Source: Pseudomonas asiatica
Lineage (GTDB): Bacteria > Pseudomonadota > Gammaproteobacteria > Pseudomonadales > Pseudomonadaceae
Assembly: GCF_009932335.1 (NCBI RefSeq)
Contig: NZ_BLJF01000001.1
Location: forward strand, 2,232,001-2,296,000
Length of the DNA: 64,000 nt
Direction: 5' to 3'
In this document: piece after piece, positions 44,220 through 53,274 of the stretch
Layout: every line of letters begins with the position of its first letter
How positions within the stretch are numbered: position 1 is the first letter of the stretch
Notes under the pieces: generated by a model
Told to the model about the DNA's origin: nothing
What the model saw: only the letters and a program-made list of their open reading frames with translations
The model's database searches: none
Made by a program: the position numbers and the translations under genes

Positions 44220-44645
44220 ATGCAGCGCAGATCCAACCCTCAACGTGGCTTCACCCTGCTCGAACTTTTGGTGGTGCTGGTGGTGCTCGGCCTGTTGGCC
44301 GGTATCGTCGCGCCCAAGTACTTCAGCCAGCTCGGCCGCTCCGAAGCCAAGGTGGCCCGGGCGCAGATAGAGGGGCTGAGCAAGGCCCTGGACCTGTACC
44401 GCCTGGAAGTCGGCCACTACCCCAGCAGTGAGCAGGGCCTGCAGGCCCTGGTGGTCGCCCCCAATGGCGAAGCGCGCTGGACCGGCCCGTACCTGCAGAA
44501 GGCCGTGCCGCAAGACCCGTGGGGCCGCGCATACATCTACCGGCAACCCGGCGAGAACGGCGGCGAGTACGACCTGCTGTCGATGGGCAAGGACGGCCAG
44601 CCCGGTGGCGACGGGGAAAACGCCGAAATCACCAGTTGGCAGTAG
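44220..44645 (+). CDS. gspG: GspG-like type II secretion major pseudopilin
   Basis: This 141-residue pseudopilin has the prepilin peptidase motif RGFTLLELLVVLVVLGLLAGIVAPKYF, with cleavage after Gly10, N-methyl-Phe11 and Glu at mature position 5. The C-terminal GspG signature is present (WGRAYIYRQPGENGGEYDLLSMGKDGQPGGDGENAEI, with calcium-binding acidic residues). GGAGGG precedes the ATG at 44220. gspF follows after 11 bases. No other gsp gene (D, E, L, M) is in the window. Confidence 0.93.
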   Translation: MQRRSNPQRGFTLLELLVVLVVLGLLAGIVAPKYFSQLGRSEAKVARAQIEGLSKALDLYRLEVGHYPSSEQGLQALVVAPNGEARWTGPYLQKAVPQDPWGRAYIYRQPGENGGEYDLLSMGKDGQPGGDGENAEITSWQ

Positions 44646-44656
44646 GGAGAACGGCC

Positions 44657-45847
44657 ATGCGCTACAGCCTCAAGGCCCTGGGCAGGCAGGGTGTGGTGCA
44701 GTTGCAGATCGACGCCGAGGACGCCGACCAGGCCCGCCGCCAGGTCGAGGACCAGGGCTTGCGCGTGCTCAGCCTGCGTGGCCACGGCAGCGCCTTGCGC
44801 GGCATGGCCTGGCGCCGCGAAGCAAGCTTTGACCTGGTGCTGTTCAGCCAGGAACTTTCGACCCTGCTCAACGCCGGCCTGCCGCTGATCGACGCGCTGG
44901 AAAGCCTGGCGGAAAAGGCCCCCGCAGCCGCAGCGCGCAAAGTGCTCGCCGAACTGGTCCGCCAACTGTACGAAGGCCGCTCGCTGTCCCAGGCCCTGGG
45001 CCAACAGCCACGGGTGTTCCCGCCGTTATACGTGGCGCTGGTGCAGTCCAGCGAGCGTACCGGCGCGCTCGGCGACGCCCTCGCCCGCTACATAAGCTAC
45101 CGCCAGCGCCTGGACCTGGTCCGGCAGAAGCTGGTGGGTGCCTCGGTCTACCCGATGCTGCTATTGCTGGTGGGCGGTGGCGTGGTGCTGTTCCTGCTTG
45201 GCTACGTGGTGCCGCGTTTCAGCCAGGTGTTCGAGGGCATGGGCACCGAGTTGCCCTGGCTGTCTCGGCTGCTGATGCAGATCGGGCTGTTCCTGCATGC
45301 CCAGCAACTACCGCTGGCATTGGGCGCCCTCGGTGCGGCCACTGCGCTGTGGCTGCTGCGCCGCCAGCCATGGGTACGGCGCTGGGCAGCCTGCCAGCTG
45401 CGGCGCCTGCCGGCACTTCACCAACGCCTGATGATGTACGAACTGGCGCGCTTCTATCGCTCGTTGGGAATCCTGCTGCAAGGCGGTATCCCCATCCTCA
45501 CCGCCATGGGCATGGCCCGCGGCCTGCTCGGCAGCGCGGCGGCCGAGGGCCTGGAGCACGCCAGCCAGCGGGTCGCCGAAGGGTTGCCGCTGTCCGATGC
45601 ACTGGAGGCCGGGCAACTGGTGACGCCGGTATCGTTGCGCCTGCTGCGCGCCGGCGAGCAGTCCGGCAACCTGGGCGAGATGCTGGAGCGCTGCGCCGAC
45701 TTCCATGACCAGGAAATCGGCCGCTGGGTGGAATGGTTCGTCAAGCTGTTCGAACCGCTGCTGATGACCTTCATCGGCCTGCTGATCGGCCTGATCGTGA
45801 TCCTGATGTACATGCCGATCTTCGAACTGGCCTCGAGCATTCACTGA
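44657..45847 (+). CDS. gspF: GspF-like type II secretion inner-membrane platform protein
   Basis: This 396-residue protein has the standard GspF layout: two cytoplasmic T2SSF domains (about 65-190 and 265-385) and three transmembrane segments (about 165-190, 215-240, 370-390). Motifs include FSQELSTLLNAGLPLIDALE, YELARFYRSLGILLQGGIPI and LLRAGEQSGNLGEML. It anchors the assembly ATPase GspE, which is not encoded nearby. GGAGA precedes the ATG. It is co-transcribed with gspG. Confidence 0.93.
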   Translation: MRYSLKALGRQGVVQLQIDAEDADQARRQVEDQGLRVLSLRGHGSALRGMAWRREASFDLVLFSQELSTLLNAGLPLIDALESLAEKAPAAAARKVLAELVRQLYEGRSLSQALGQQPRVFPPLYVALVQSSERTGALGDALARYISYRQRLDLVRQKLVGASVYPMLLLLVGGGVVLFLLGYVVPRFSQVFEGMGTELPWLSRLLMQIGLFLHAQQLPLALGALGAATALWLLRRQPWVRRWAACQLRRLPALHQRLMMYELARFYRSLGILLQGGIPILTAMGMARGLLGSAAAEGLEHASQRVAEGLPLSDALEAGQLVTPVSLRLLRAGEQSGNLGEMLERCADFHDQEIGRWVEWFVKLFEPLLMTFIGLLIGLIVILMYMPIFELASSIH

Positions 45848-45898
45848 AATCTCAGGCCCAGGATGAAAGCCCACGACCGAGCTGGCCATGTCTGCAAT

Positions 45899-45928
45899 CG
45901 ATGAATGATCTGCTCATATCATTCATCG
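45899..45928. promoter_or_regulatory. perfect 11-bp inverted repeat upstream of mexE
   Basis: CGATGAATGAT (45899-45909) and ATCATTCATCG (45918-45928) flank 8 bases, about 90 bases before the mexE-like start. It is a candidate operator for the efflux operon; the regulator is not encoded nearby. Confidence 0.55.
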
Positions 45929-46016
45929 TGATAATAACCTTCGTCCCGTTCGATTCGTGCCTCACGCGCAAGACACTCACACTCCGCCCACTACTAATAC
46001 ATTGGCGGAGTTCTCC

Positions 46017-47258
46017 ATGGAACAATCATTCAAACCCTTGCGCTTCCCCCTCGCTGCCCTGGCAGTGGTGGTGATCAGCGCTTGTGGCCGAACCCCAGAC
46101 GCAGTGCAGGCTCCCACCGCGCCGAAGGTCAGCGTGGCCAAGGTGATCGAGCAACCGATCAATGAATGGGACGAGTTCACCGGCCGCCTCGAAGCCCCGG
46201 AAACCGTCGAGGTACGCCCACGGGTGTCCGGCCAGATCGACCTGGTGGCCTTCACCGAAGGCGCCCAGGTCAAGAAAGGCGACCTGCTGTTCCAGATCGA
46301 CCCACGCCCGTTCCAGGCAGAGGTCCGCCGCCTCGAAGCCCAACTGCAGCAGGCCAAGGCCACCGCCATTCGCAGCGCCAACGAAGCCCGCCGTGGCGAA
46401 CGCCTGCGTGACAGCAACGCCATTTCCGCAGAACTGGCCGAATCGCGTAGCAGCGCCGCCGCCGAAGCCCGCGCCGGGGTCGACGCGATCCAGGCCCAGC
46501 TCGACCTGGCACGCCTGAACCTCAGCTTCACCCGTGTCACCGCGCCCATCAGCGGCCGTGTCAGCCGCGCCCAGTTCACCGCCGGCAACATCGTCACCGC
46601 CGATGTCACCCCGCTGACCAGCGTGGTCTCCACCGACAAGGTCTACGCCTACTTCGACGCCGACGAGCGCGTGTACCTCAAGTACACCCAGCTGGCCCGC
46701 GAAGGCCAGCGCGGCCAGAGCACCCCGGTGTACCTGGGCCTGACCAACGAAACCGGCAACCCGCACCTGGGCCAGATGAACTTCGTCGACAACCAGGTCA
46801 ACCCGCGCACCGGCACCATCCGTGGCCGTGCGGTGTTCGACAACAGCGACGGCCAGTTCACCCCAGGCCTGTATGCACGCCTGAAGCTGGTGGGCAGCGC
46901 CCAGTACCAGGCCGTGCTGATCAACGACGAAGCCGTGGGCACCGACCTTGGCAAGAAGTTCGTGCTGGTCATGGACAAGGACAACAAGGCCGCCTACCGC
47001 GCCGTGGAGCTGGGGCCGAAGCTGGAAGGCCTGCGCATCGTGCGCAGCGGCCTGGGCAAGGACGACCGCATCGTGGTCAAGGGCCTGCAGCGTGTGCGCC
47101 CTGGCTCACCGGTCACCCCGGAAGAGACACCGATGGCCAGCGAACAGACCCTCGCCGCCCTCGCCCAGCAGCGCCAGGCCCTGGAGGCCAGCAACCCGGC
47201 GCCGAAGGTGGCGGGCAACAACGTGAAAGTCGCCAGCGCCCAGGCGCCACGCGGTTAA
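46017..47258 (+). CDS. mexE: MexE-like RND efflux periplasmic adaptor lipoprotein
   Basis: This 413-residue membrane fusion protein has a lipoprotein signal with Cys23 (VVISACG). A lipoyl/barrel-sandwich domain follows (VRPRVSGQIDLVAFTEGAQVKKGDLLFQID), then a coiled-coil hairpin (about 100-165, RRLEAQLQQAKATAIRSANEARRGERL) and beta-barrel and membrane-proximal domains. It bridges the RND pump and outer-membrane channel. GGCGGAG precedes the ATG at 46017. It is the first gene of an operon with mexF 12 bases on. The name follows resemblance to P. aeruginosa MexE; the substrates are inferred only. Confidence 0.9.
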   Translation: MEQSFKPLRFPLAALAVVVISACGRTPDAVQAPTAPKVSVAKVIEQPINEWDEFTGRLEAPETVEVRPRVSGQIDLVAFTEGAQVKKGDLLFQIDPRPFQAEVRRLEAQLQQAKATAIRSANEARRGERLRDSNAISAELAESRSSAAAEARAGVDAIQAQLDLARLNLSFTRVTAPISGRVSRAQFTAGNIVTADVTPLTSVVSTDKVYAYFDADERVYLKYTQLAREGQRGQSTPVYLGLTNETGNPHLGQMNFVDNQVNPRTGTIRGRAVFDNSDGQFTPGLYARLKLVGSAQYQAVLINDEAVGTDLGKKFVLVMDKDNKAAYRAVELGPKLEGLRIVRSGLGKDDRIVVKGLQRVRPGSPVTPEETPMASEQTLAALAQQRQALEASNPAPKVAGNNVKVASAQAPRG

Positions 47259-47270
47259 GGGACCACACCG

Positions 47271-50200
47271 ATGAACTTCTCGAAATTCTTCATTACCCGG
47301 CCAATCTTCGCCGCGGTGCTGTCGCTGGTGCTGCTGATCGCGGGTTCGATCTCGCTGTTCCAGCTGCCGATCAGCGAATACCCCGAAGTGGTGCCGCCCA
47401 CCGTGGTGGTGCGCGCCAACTTCCCAGGCGCCAACCCCAAGGTCATCGGCGAAACCGTCGCCGCGCCACTGGAGCAGGCGATTACCGGCGTGGAGAACAT
47501 GCTGTACATGTCTTCCCAGTCCACCGCTGACGGCAAGCTGACGCTGACCATCACCTTCGCTCTGGGCACCGACCTGGACAACGCCCAGGTGCAGGTGCAG
47601 AACCGCGTCACCCGTACCCAGCCCAAGCTGCCCGAGGAAGTGACCCGCATTGGTATCACGGTCGACAAGGCCTCGCCCGACCTGACCATGGTCGTGCACC
47701 TTACCTCGCCGGACAACCGCTACGACATGCTCTACCTGTCCAACTACGCCATCCTCAACATCAAGGACGAGCTGGCGCGCCTGGGCGGCGTGGGCGATGT
47801 GCAGCTGTTCGGCATGGGCGACTACTCGCTGCGCGTGTGGCTGGACCCGAACAAGACCGCTTCGCGCAACCTCACCGCCAGTGATGTGGTGGCTGCAATC
47901 CGCGAGCAGAACCGCCAGGTGGCCGCCGGCCAGTTGGGCGCCCCACCCGCCCCCGGTTCGACCAGCTTCCAGCTGTCGATCAACACCCAGGGTCGCCTGG
48001 TCAATGAGGAAGAGTTCGAGAACATCATCATCCGCGCCGGTGCCGATGGCGAAATCACCCGCCTGAAGGACATCGCCCGGGTCGAACTCGGCTCCAGCCA
48101 GTACGCCCTGCGTTCGCTGCTGAACAACCAGCCGGCGGTGGCCATTCCGATCTTCCAGCGCCCAGGCTCCAACGCCATCGAGATCTCCGACGAAGTGCGG
48201 GCGAAGATGGCCGAGCTGAAGAAGGACTTCCCCGAGGGCATGGACTACAGCATCGTCTATGACCCGACCGTGTTCGTCCGTGGTTCCATCGAAGCCGTGG
48301 TACACACCCTGTTCGAAGCGCTGGTGCTGGTGGTGCTGGTCGTCATCCTGTTCCTGCAGACCTGGCGTGCCTCGATCATCCCGCTGATGGCCGTGCCGGT
48401 ATCGCTGATCGGTACCTTTGCCGTGATGCACCTGTTCGGCTTCTCGCTCAACGCGCTGTCATTGTTCGGCCTGGTCCTGGCCATCGGTATCGTGGTGGAC
48501 GATGCCATCGTCGTGGTGGAGAACGTCGAGCGCAACATCGGCCTGGGCCTGAAACCGCTGGAAGCCACGCAAAAGGCCATGGGCGAAGTGACCGGCCCGA
48601 TCATCGCCACCGCCCTGGTGCTGTGCGCGGTGTTCGTACCTGCTGCGTTCATTTCCGGCCTGACCGGGCAGTTCTACAAGCAGTTCGCCCTGACCATCGC
48701 GATCTCGACCGTGATCTCGGCGTTCAACTCGCTGACCCTGTCGCCGGCCCTGGCTGCCGTGCTGCTGAAGGACCACCATGCACCCAAGGACCGCTTCTCG
48801 CGGTTACTTGAAAAACTGCTGGGCAGCTGGCTGTTCGCCCCGTTCAACCGCTTCTTCGACCGCGCTTCCAGCCGCTACGTCGGCGGCGTGCGTCGGGTCA
48901 TCCGCTCCAGCGGCATCGCCCTGTTCGTCTATGCCGGCCTGATGGGCCTGACCTACCTCGGCTTCTCGTCCACCCCGACCGGTTTCGTGCCGGCCCAGGA
49001 CAAGCAGTACCTGGTGGCGTTCGCCCAGCTGCCTGACGCGGCCAGCCTCGATCGCACCGAAGCGGTGATCAAGCGCATGAGCGAAATCGCCCTGAAGCAG
49101 CCTGGCGTCGCCGACTCGGTAGCCTTCCCAGGCCTGTCGATCAACGGTTTCACCAACAGCCCGAACAGCGGCATCGTGTTCACCCCGCTCAAACCCTTCG
49201 ACGAGCGCAAGGACCCGAGCCAGTCGGCGGCGGCCATCGCGGCTGCGCTGAATGCCCAGTTCGCCGACATCCAGGACGCCTACATCGCGATCTTCCCGCC
49301 ACCGCCGGTACAAGGCCTGGGCACCATCGGCGGCTTCCGTCTGCAGATCGAAGACCGTGGCAACCTGGGCTACGAGGCGCTGTACAAGGAAACCCAGAAC
49401 ATCATCGCCAAGAGCCACAACGTGCCGGAACTGGCGGGCCTGTTCACCAGCTACCAGGTCAACGTGCCCCAGGTCGATGCCGCCATCGACCGGGAAAAGG
49501 CCAAGACCCACGGCGTGGCGATCACCGACATCTTCGACACCCTGCAGGTCTACCTGGGCTCGCTGTACACCAACGACTTCAACCGCTTTGGCCGTACCTA
49601 TCAGGTCAACGTCCAGGCCGAGCAGCAGTTCCGCCTCGATGCCGAGCAGATCGGCCAGCTGAAGGTGCGCAACAACCTCGGCGAGATGATCCCGCTGGCG
49701 ACCTTCCTCAAGGTCAGCGACACCTCCGGGCCTGACCGGGTGATGCACTACAACGGTTTCATCACCGCCGAGATCAACGGCGCCGCGGCACCGGGCTACA
49801 GCTCCGGCCAGGCCGAAGCTGCCATCGAGAAGCTGCTGAAGGAGGAACTGCCCAACGGCATGACCTTCGAGTGGACCGACCTGACCTACCAGCAGATCCT
49901 TTCAGGCAATACCGCGCTGTTCGTGTTCCCACTGTGCGTGCTGCTGGCCTTCCTGGTGCTTGCCGCCCAGTACGAAAGCTGGAGCCTGCCGCTGGCAGTG
50001 ATCCTGATCGTGCCGATGACCCTGTTGTCGGCCATCACCGGGGTGATCGTGTCGGGGGGTGACAACAACATCTTCACCCAGATCGGCCTGATCGTACTGG
50101 TGGGCCTGGCGTGCAAGAACGCGATCCTGATCGTCGAGTTCGCCAAGGACGAACAGGCCAAGGGGCTCGACCCGCTGGCTGCGGTACTGGAAGCCTGCCG

Positions 50201-50450
50201 CCTGCGCCTGCGGCCGATCCTGATGACCTCGATCGCCTTCATCATGGGTGTGGTTCCACTGGTGTTCAGCTCCGGTGCAGGTTCTGAAATGCGCCATGCC
50301 ATGGGTGTGGCGGTGTTCTCGGGAATGATCGGGGTTACCGTGTTCGGCCTGTTCCTGACCCCGGTGTTCTTCTTCCTGATTCGCCGTTTCGTCGAGCGTC
50401 GCCAGGCCCGCAAGGCCGAACGCGCCCAATCGCTGGAGAGCCATGCATGA
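47271..50450 (+). CDS. mexF: MexF-like RND (HAE1) multidrug efflux transporter
   Basis: This 1059-residue proton-driven inner-membrane pump begins MNFSKFFITRPIFAAVLSLVLLIAGSISLFQLPISEYPEV, the HAE1 signature. It has 12 transmembrane segments and two large periplasmic loops. The proton-relay Asp pair is in TM4 (GIVVDDAIVVVENVERN), with the ASS-like VLVGLACKNAILIVEFA in TM10. Length is normal for MexF. AAGGGA precedes the ATG. Its TGA overlaps the oprN ATG (ATGA at 50447-50450). Confidence 0.94.
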   Translation: MNFSKFFITRPIFAAVLSLVLLIAGSISLFQLPISEYPEVVPPTVVVRANFPGANPKVIGETVAAPLEQAITGVENMLYMSSQSTADGKLTLTITFALGTDLDNAQVQVQNRVTRTQPKLPEEVTRIGITVDKASPDLTMVVHLTSPDNRYDMLYLSNYAILNIKDELARLGGVGDVQLFGMGDYSLRVWLDPNKTASRNLTASDVVAAIREQNRQVAAGQLGAPPAPGSTSFQLSINTQGRLVNEEEFENIIIRAGADGEITRLKDIARVELGSSQYALRSLLNNQPAVAIPIFQRPGSNAIEISDEVRAKMAELKKDFPEGMDYSIVYDPTVFVRGSIEAVVHTLFEALVLVVLVVILFLQTWRASIIPLMAVPVSLIGTFAVMHLFGFSLNALSLFGLVLAIGIVVDDAIVVVENVERNIGLGLKPLEATQKAMGEVTGPIIATALVLCAVFVPAAFISGLTGQFYKQFALTIAISTVISAFNSLTLSPALAAVLLKDHHAPKDRFSRLLEKLLGSWLFAPFNRFFDRASSRYVGGVRRVIRSSGIALFVYAGLMGLTYLGFSSTPTGFVPAQDKQYLVAFAQLPDAASLDRTEAVIKRMSEIALKQPGVADSVAFPGLSINGFTNSPNSGIVFTPLKPFDERKDPSQSAAAIAAALNAQFADIQDAYIAIFPPPPVQGLGTIGGFRLQIEDRGNLGYEALYKETQNIIAKSHNVPELAGLFTSYQVNVPQVDAAIDREKAKTHGVAITDIFDTLQVYLGSLYTNDFNRFGRTYQVNVQAEQQFRLDAEQIGQLKVRNNLGEMIPLATFLKVSDTSGPDRVMHYNGFITAEINGAAAPGYSSGQAEAAIEKLLKEELPNGMTFEWTDLTYQQILSGNTALFVFPLCVLLAFLVLAAQYESWSLPLAVILIVPMTLLSAITGVIVSGGDNNIFTQIGLIVLVGLACKNAILIVEFAKDEQAKGLDPLAAVLEACRLRLRPILMTSIAFIMGVVPLVFSSGAGSEMRHAMGVAVFSGMIGVTVFGLFLTPVFFFLIRRFVERRQARKAERAQSLESHA

Positions 50451-51862
50451 ACCTGCTCAAACCCTTGACCCCGAGCTTGCTGGCGCTCGCCCTGGCGGCC
50501 TGTGCAGTAGGCCCGGACTACCAGGCACCGGCCACCGAGCCCGCGCAGCTGGCCAGCGACATACAGGCCAAGGCCTACGACCGTAGCCGTTTCGAAAGCC
50601 TGTGGTGGAAGCAGTTCGACGACCCGGTGCTGAACCAGCTGGTGCAGGCTTCGCTGGATGGCAACCGTGACCTGCGCGTGGCCTTCGCCCGCCTGAAGTC
50701 GGCCCGTTCGATCCGTGAAGACGCGGAAAACGATCAGTTTCCGGTGGTCACCAGCCGCGCCAGCAGCGACATCGGCAAGGGCCAGATCCCCGGCCAGACC
50801 ACGCAGCGGGTAAACAGTGAGCGCTACGACCTGGGCCTGGACATGGCCTGGGAGCTTGACCTGTTCGGCCGCATCCAGCGCCAGATCGAAGCCAGCGAAG
50901 CCCAGGAAGCAGTAGCCGCGGCCGACCTGCAGCAGCTGCAGGTCAGCCTGATCGCCGAACTGGTGGATGCTTACGGCCAGCTGCGTGGCGCGCAGTTGCG
51001 CGAGAAGATCGCCCTGGCCAACCTCAAGACCCAGCAGGAATCGCGGGCCATCACCGAAACCCTGCGCGATGCCGGCGTGGGCAACGACCTTGATGTGGTG
51101 CGGGCCGACGCGCGCCTGGCCGGGGTCGAAGCCACCGTGCCGCAACTGCAGGCGGAACAGGCACGGGCCCGGCATCGCATCGCCACCCTGCTCGGTCAGC
51201 GCCCCGAGGCGCTCAGCGTCGACCTGTCGCCCAAGGCCCTGCCGGCCATCGCCAAGGCGCTACCGGTGGGTGACCCGGGAGAACTGCTGCGCCGCCGCCC
51301 GGACATCCGCAGCGCCGAACGCCAGCTGGCGGCTGCCACCGCCAACGTTGGCGTGGCCACGGCCGATTTGTTCCCGCGCGTCAGCCTCAGTGGCTTCCTC
51401 GGCTTTACTGCTGCACGTGGTTCGCAGATAGGCTCCTCGGCAGCCAATGCCTGGGCGCTGGGCCCGAGCATAACGTGGGCCGCCTTCGACCTGGGCAGCG
51501 TGCGCGCCCGACTGCGCGGTGCCAAGGCCGATGCCGAGGGGGCACTGGCCAACTATGAACAGCAGGTGTTGCTGGCCCTGGAAGAATCGGCCAACGCCTT
51601 CAGCGACTACGACAAGACCCAACAGCGGCTGCTGTCGCTGATGCGCCAGAGCGACGCCAGCCGCAAGGCGGCGGAACTGGCCTCGATTCGCTATCGCGAG
51701 GGTACGGTGGATTACCTGGTGCTGCTCGATGCCGAGCGTGAGCGGCTGAGCGCTGAAGATGCGCAGGCCCAGGGTGAAGTCGAGTTGTACCGGGGCATCG
51801 TCTCCATCTACAAGGCCCTGGGCGGCGGTTGGCAACCGGAGACCGTAGCCAGCGCGCGCTGA
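50447..51862 (+). CDS. oprN: OprN-like outer-membrane efflux channel (NodT family lipoprotein)
   Basis: This 471-residue TolC-type channel has a lipobox with Cys19 (LALAACAVGPDY). Two OEP repeats follow (about 65-255 and 285-460), with long helices such as ESLWWKQFDDPVLNQLVQASLDGNRDLRVAFARL and LLRRRPDIRSAERQLAAATANVGVATADLFPRVSLSGFLG. It completes the tripartite pump. The start overlaps the mexF stop by 4 bases. Confidence 0.93.
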   Translation: MNLLKPLTPSLLALALAACAVGPDYQAPATEPAQLASDIQAKAYDRSRFESLWWKQFDDPVLNQLVQASLDGNRDLRVAFARLKSARSIREDAENDQFPVVTSRASSDIGKGQIPGQTTQRVNSERYDLGLDMAWELDLFGRIQRQIEASEAQEAVAAADLQQLQVSLIAELVDAYGQLRGAQLREKIALANLKTQQESRAITETLRDAGVGNDLDVVRADARLAGVEATVPQLQAEQARARHRIATLLGQRPEALSVDLSPKALPAIAKALPVGDPGELLRRRPDIRSAERQLAAATANVGVATADLFPRVSLSGFLGFTAARGSQIGSSAANAWALGPSITWAAFDLGSVRARLRGAKADAEGALANYEQQVLLALEESANAFSDYDKTQQRLLSLMRQSDASRKAAELASIRYREGTVDYLVLLDAERERLSAEDAQAQGEVELYRGIVSIYKALGGGWQPETVASAR

Positions 51863-51910
51863 TACACCCGTTTCAACGACTCCTTTGGTTGGCCCCTCCC
51901 CCAACCGTTT

Positions 51911-51943
51911 GCCCCGCAGGCCTTGGTCCGTGGGGCTTTTTTA
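51911..51943 (+). terminator. rho-independent terminator of mexEF-oprN
   Basis: GCCCC (51911-51915) pairs with GGGGC (51932-51936), followed by a run of six T, 48 bases after the oprN stop. Confidence 0.75.
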
Positions 51944-51993
51944 TGTTTTTGGAAGTGTGTTTCGGGGTGGGTGTTCGCCACAACATTTTCATT

Positions 51994-52030
51994 GCCTGTG
52001 AGACCGAGCGCCGCGCGGGCGGCGCTCGAT
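51994..52030. repeat. partial arm of the long inverted-repeat family
   Basis: CCTGTGAGACCGAGCGCCGC and the following CGCGGGCGGCGCTCGAT match only the outer end of the arms seen at 25919 and 34414, with the REP-like middle missing. It looks like a collapsed or deleted copy. Confidence 0.6.
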
Positions 52031-52138
52031 TTATGCCCCACCGCAGAACCCGAGGCAGGCACCACGCAACCCTCACTCGGTTGCATTTACCCCCCGGCTA
52101 GCCCAAGCTCTGCCCTTCCCGTCGCCCCGGATCGTCCG

Positions 52139-53194
52139 ATGCCCAGACGCAACCGCTACCTGATCGCCCTGCTGCTGTTGATCCTGGTATCGGCCCTGTT
52201 CGGCTACCTGTGGCGCGACGCTCCGCCAGCCCCGCCTACCCTGCCTGCGCACAGCTACGCCAAGGCCCTGCGCCAGGCCCATGAGGGCCAACCCGGCGCA
52301 GCACGGGTGCTGTACCAGCAACTGCAGCGCACCGACCTGCCACCCATTCGCCGTGCCGCCTTGTATGCCGAACTGCCAAACTATCCTTCGCCCCAGGCAT
52401 TGAAACTCGCCCGTCAGGACCTCGAGCATGCCGACCCGCAGGTGCGCCGTGCAGCCATTGCCGGTATTCGCCGCCTGCTGCCGGCGGCGCAGCGCAGCCT
52501 GGTACTCGGCCCACTGCTGGACGACGACGAGCAAAGCGTGCGCTTTGCCGCGGTAGATGCCCTGCTCGGCCTTGCTCCGGATGACATCGGCCTTTATTTC
52601 GGCCCGCTACAGGTCGCCCTGGAGCAATACCAGCAGGCACTCGAGCAACAACCCGAAGACGCCGACGCCCAGGTCCACCTGGCGCGCCTCTACCTGCACG
52701 AAAACGACTACACCCTGGCCGACACCGCCCTGCAGCGAGCCCTGGCGGTAGCGCCAGGCAACCTCGACGCACTGGCGACCCAGGTACGCCTGCTGGAGCG
52801 CCAGGGCCATCACGACGCCTCGCGTCAGATACTGGGCAAAGCCCTGGCGCTAAGCCCCGATTCGGCCTTTCTACAGTACGAACTGGGGCTCTGGCTGAAC
52901 CGCCACGAGCAGCGCGAATACGCCTTGCTGGCCTTGTCCCGCGCGGTCGAGCTGGACCCGGACAACGCCGACTACCGCTATACACTGGCAGTCACCCTGC
53001 ATGAACTGGAACAACTCGACGCCGCACAAAAGCAACTGGAAACCGTGCTCAGCCGCCAGCCGGCCAATCGCCGGGCACGGGTGTTGCTGATTAAGTATTG
53101 GAAGGAAACCGGCCAGTTGCAGAACGTGCAGGTACTGCTGGCAGAACTGGAGCGGCAGAACCCGGACGACCCCGTGCTGCAACAGGGCCTGTAG
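52139..53194 (+). CDS. membrane-anchored TPR (and HEAT-like) repeat protein
   Basis: This 351-residue protein has one N-terminal membrane anchor (YLIALLLLILVSALFGYLW). A HEAT-like helical section of about 70-155 follows (ADPQVRRAAIAGIRRLLPAAQRSLVLGPLLDDDEQSVRFAAVDALLGL). At least four TPR units occupy about 165-345 (ALEQYQQALEQQPEDADAQVHLARLYLHENDYTLADTALQRAL). It probably scaffolds a periplasmic protein complex; partners are unknown. The ATG at 52139 was chosen because the anchor begins there; its ribosome-binding site is weak. The hybrid kinase gene follows after 80 bases. Confidence 0.78.
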   Translation: MPRRNRYLIALLLLILVSALFGYLWRDAPPAPPTLPAHSYAKALRQAHEGQPGAARVLYQQLQRTDLPPIRRAALYAELPNYPSPQALKLARQDLEHADPQVRRAAIAGIRRLLPAAQRSLVLGPLLDDDEQSVRFAAVDALLGLAPDDIGLYFGPLQVALEQYQQALEQQPEDADAQVHLARLYLHENDYTLADTALQRALAVAPGNLDALATQVRLLERQGHHDASRQILGKALALSPDSAFLQYELGLWLNRHEQREYALLALSRAVELDPDNADYRYTLAVTLHELEQLDAAQKQLETVLSRQPANRRARVLLIKYWKETGQLQNVQVLLAELERQNPDDPVLQQGL

Positions 53195-53274
53195 GCAACG
53201 TCCGAAAATTTGTTGAACCCTGGGGCTGTGCCCAAGGTCCAGTGGATATCAGACCACCCTGCAGGAGAGTCGTT

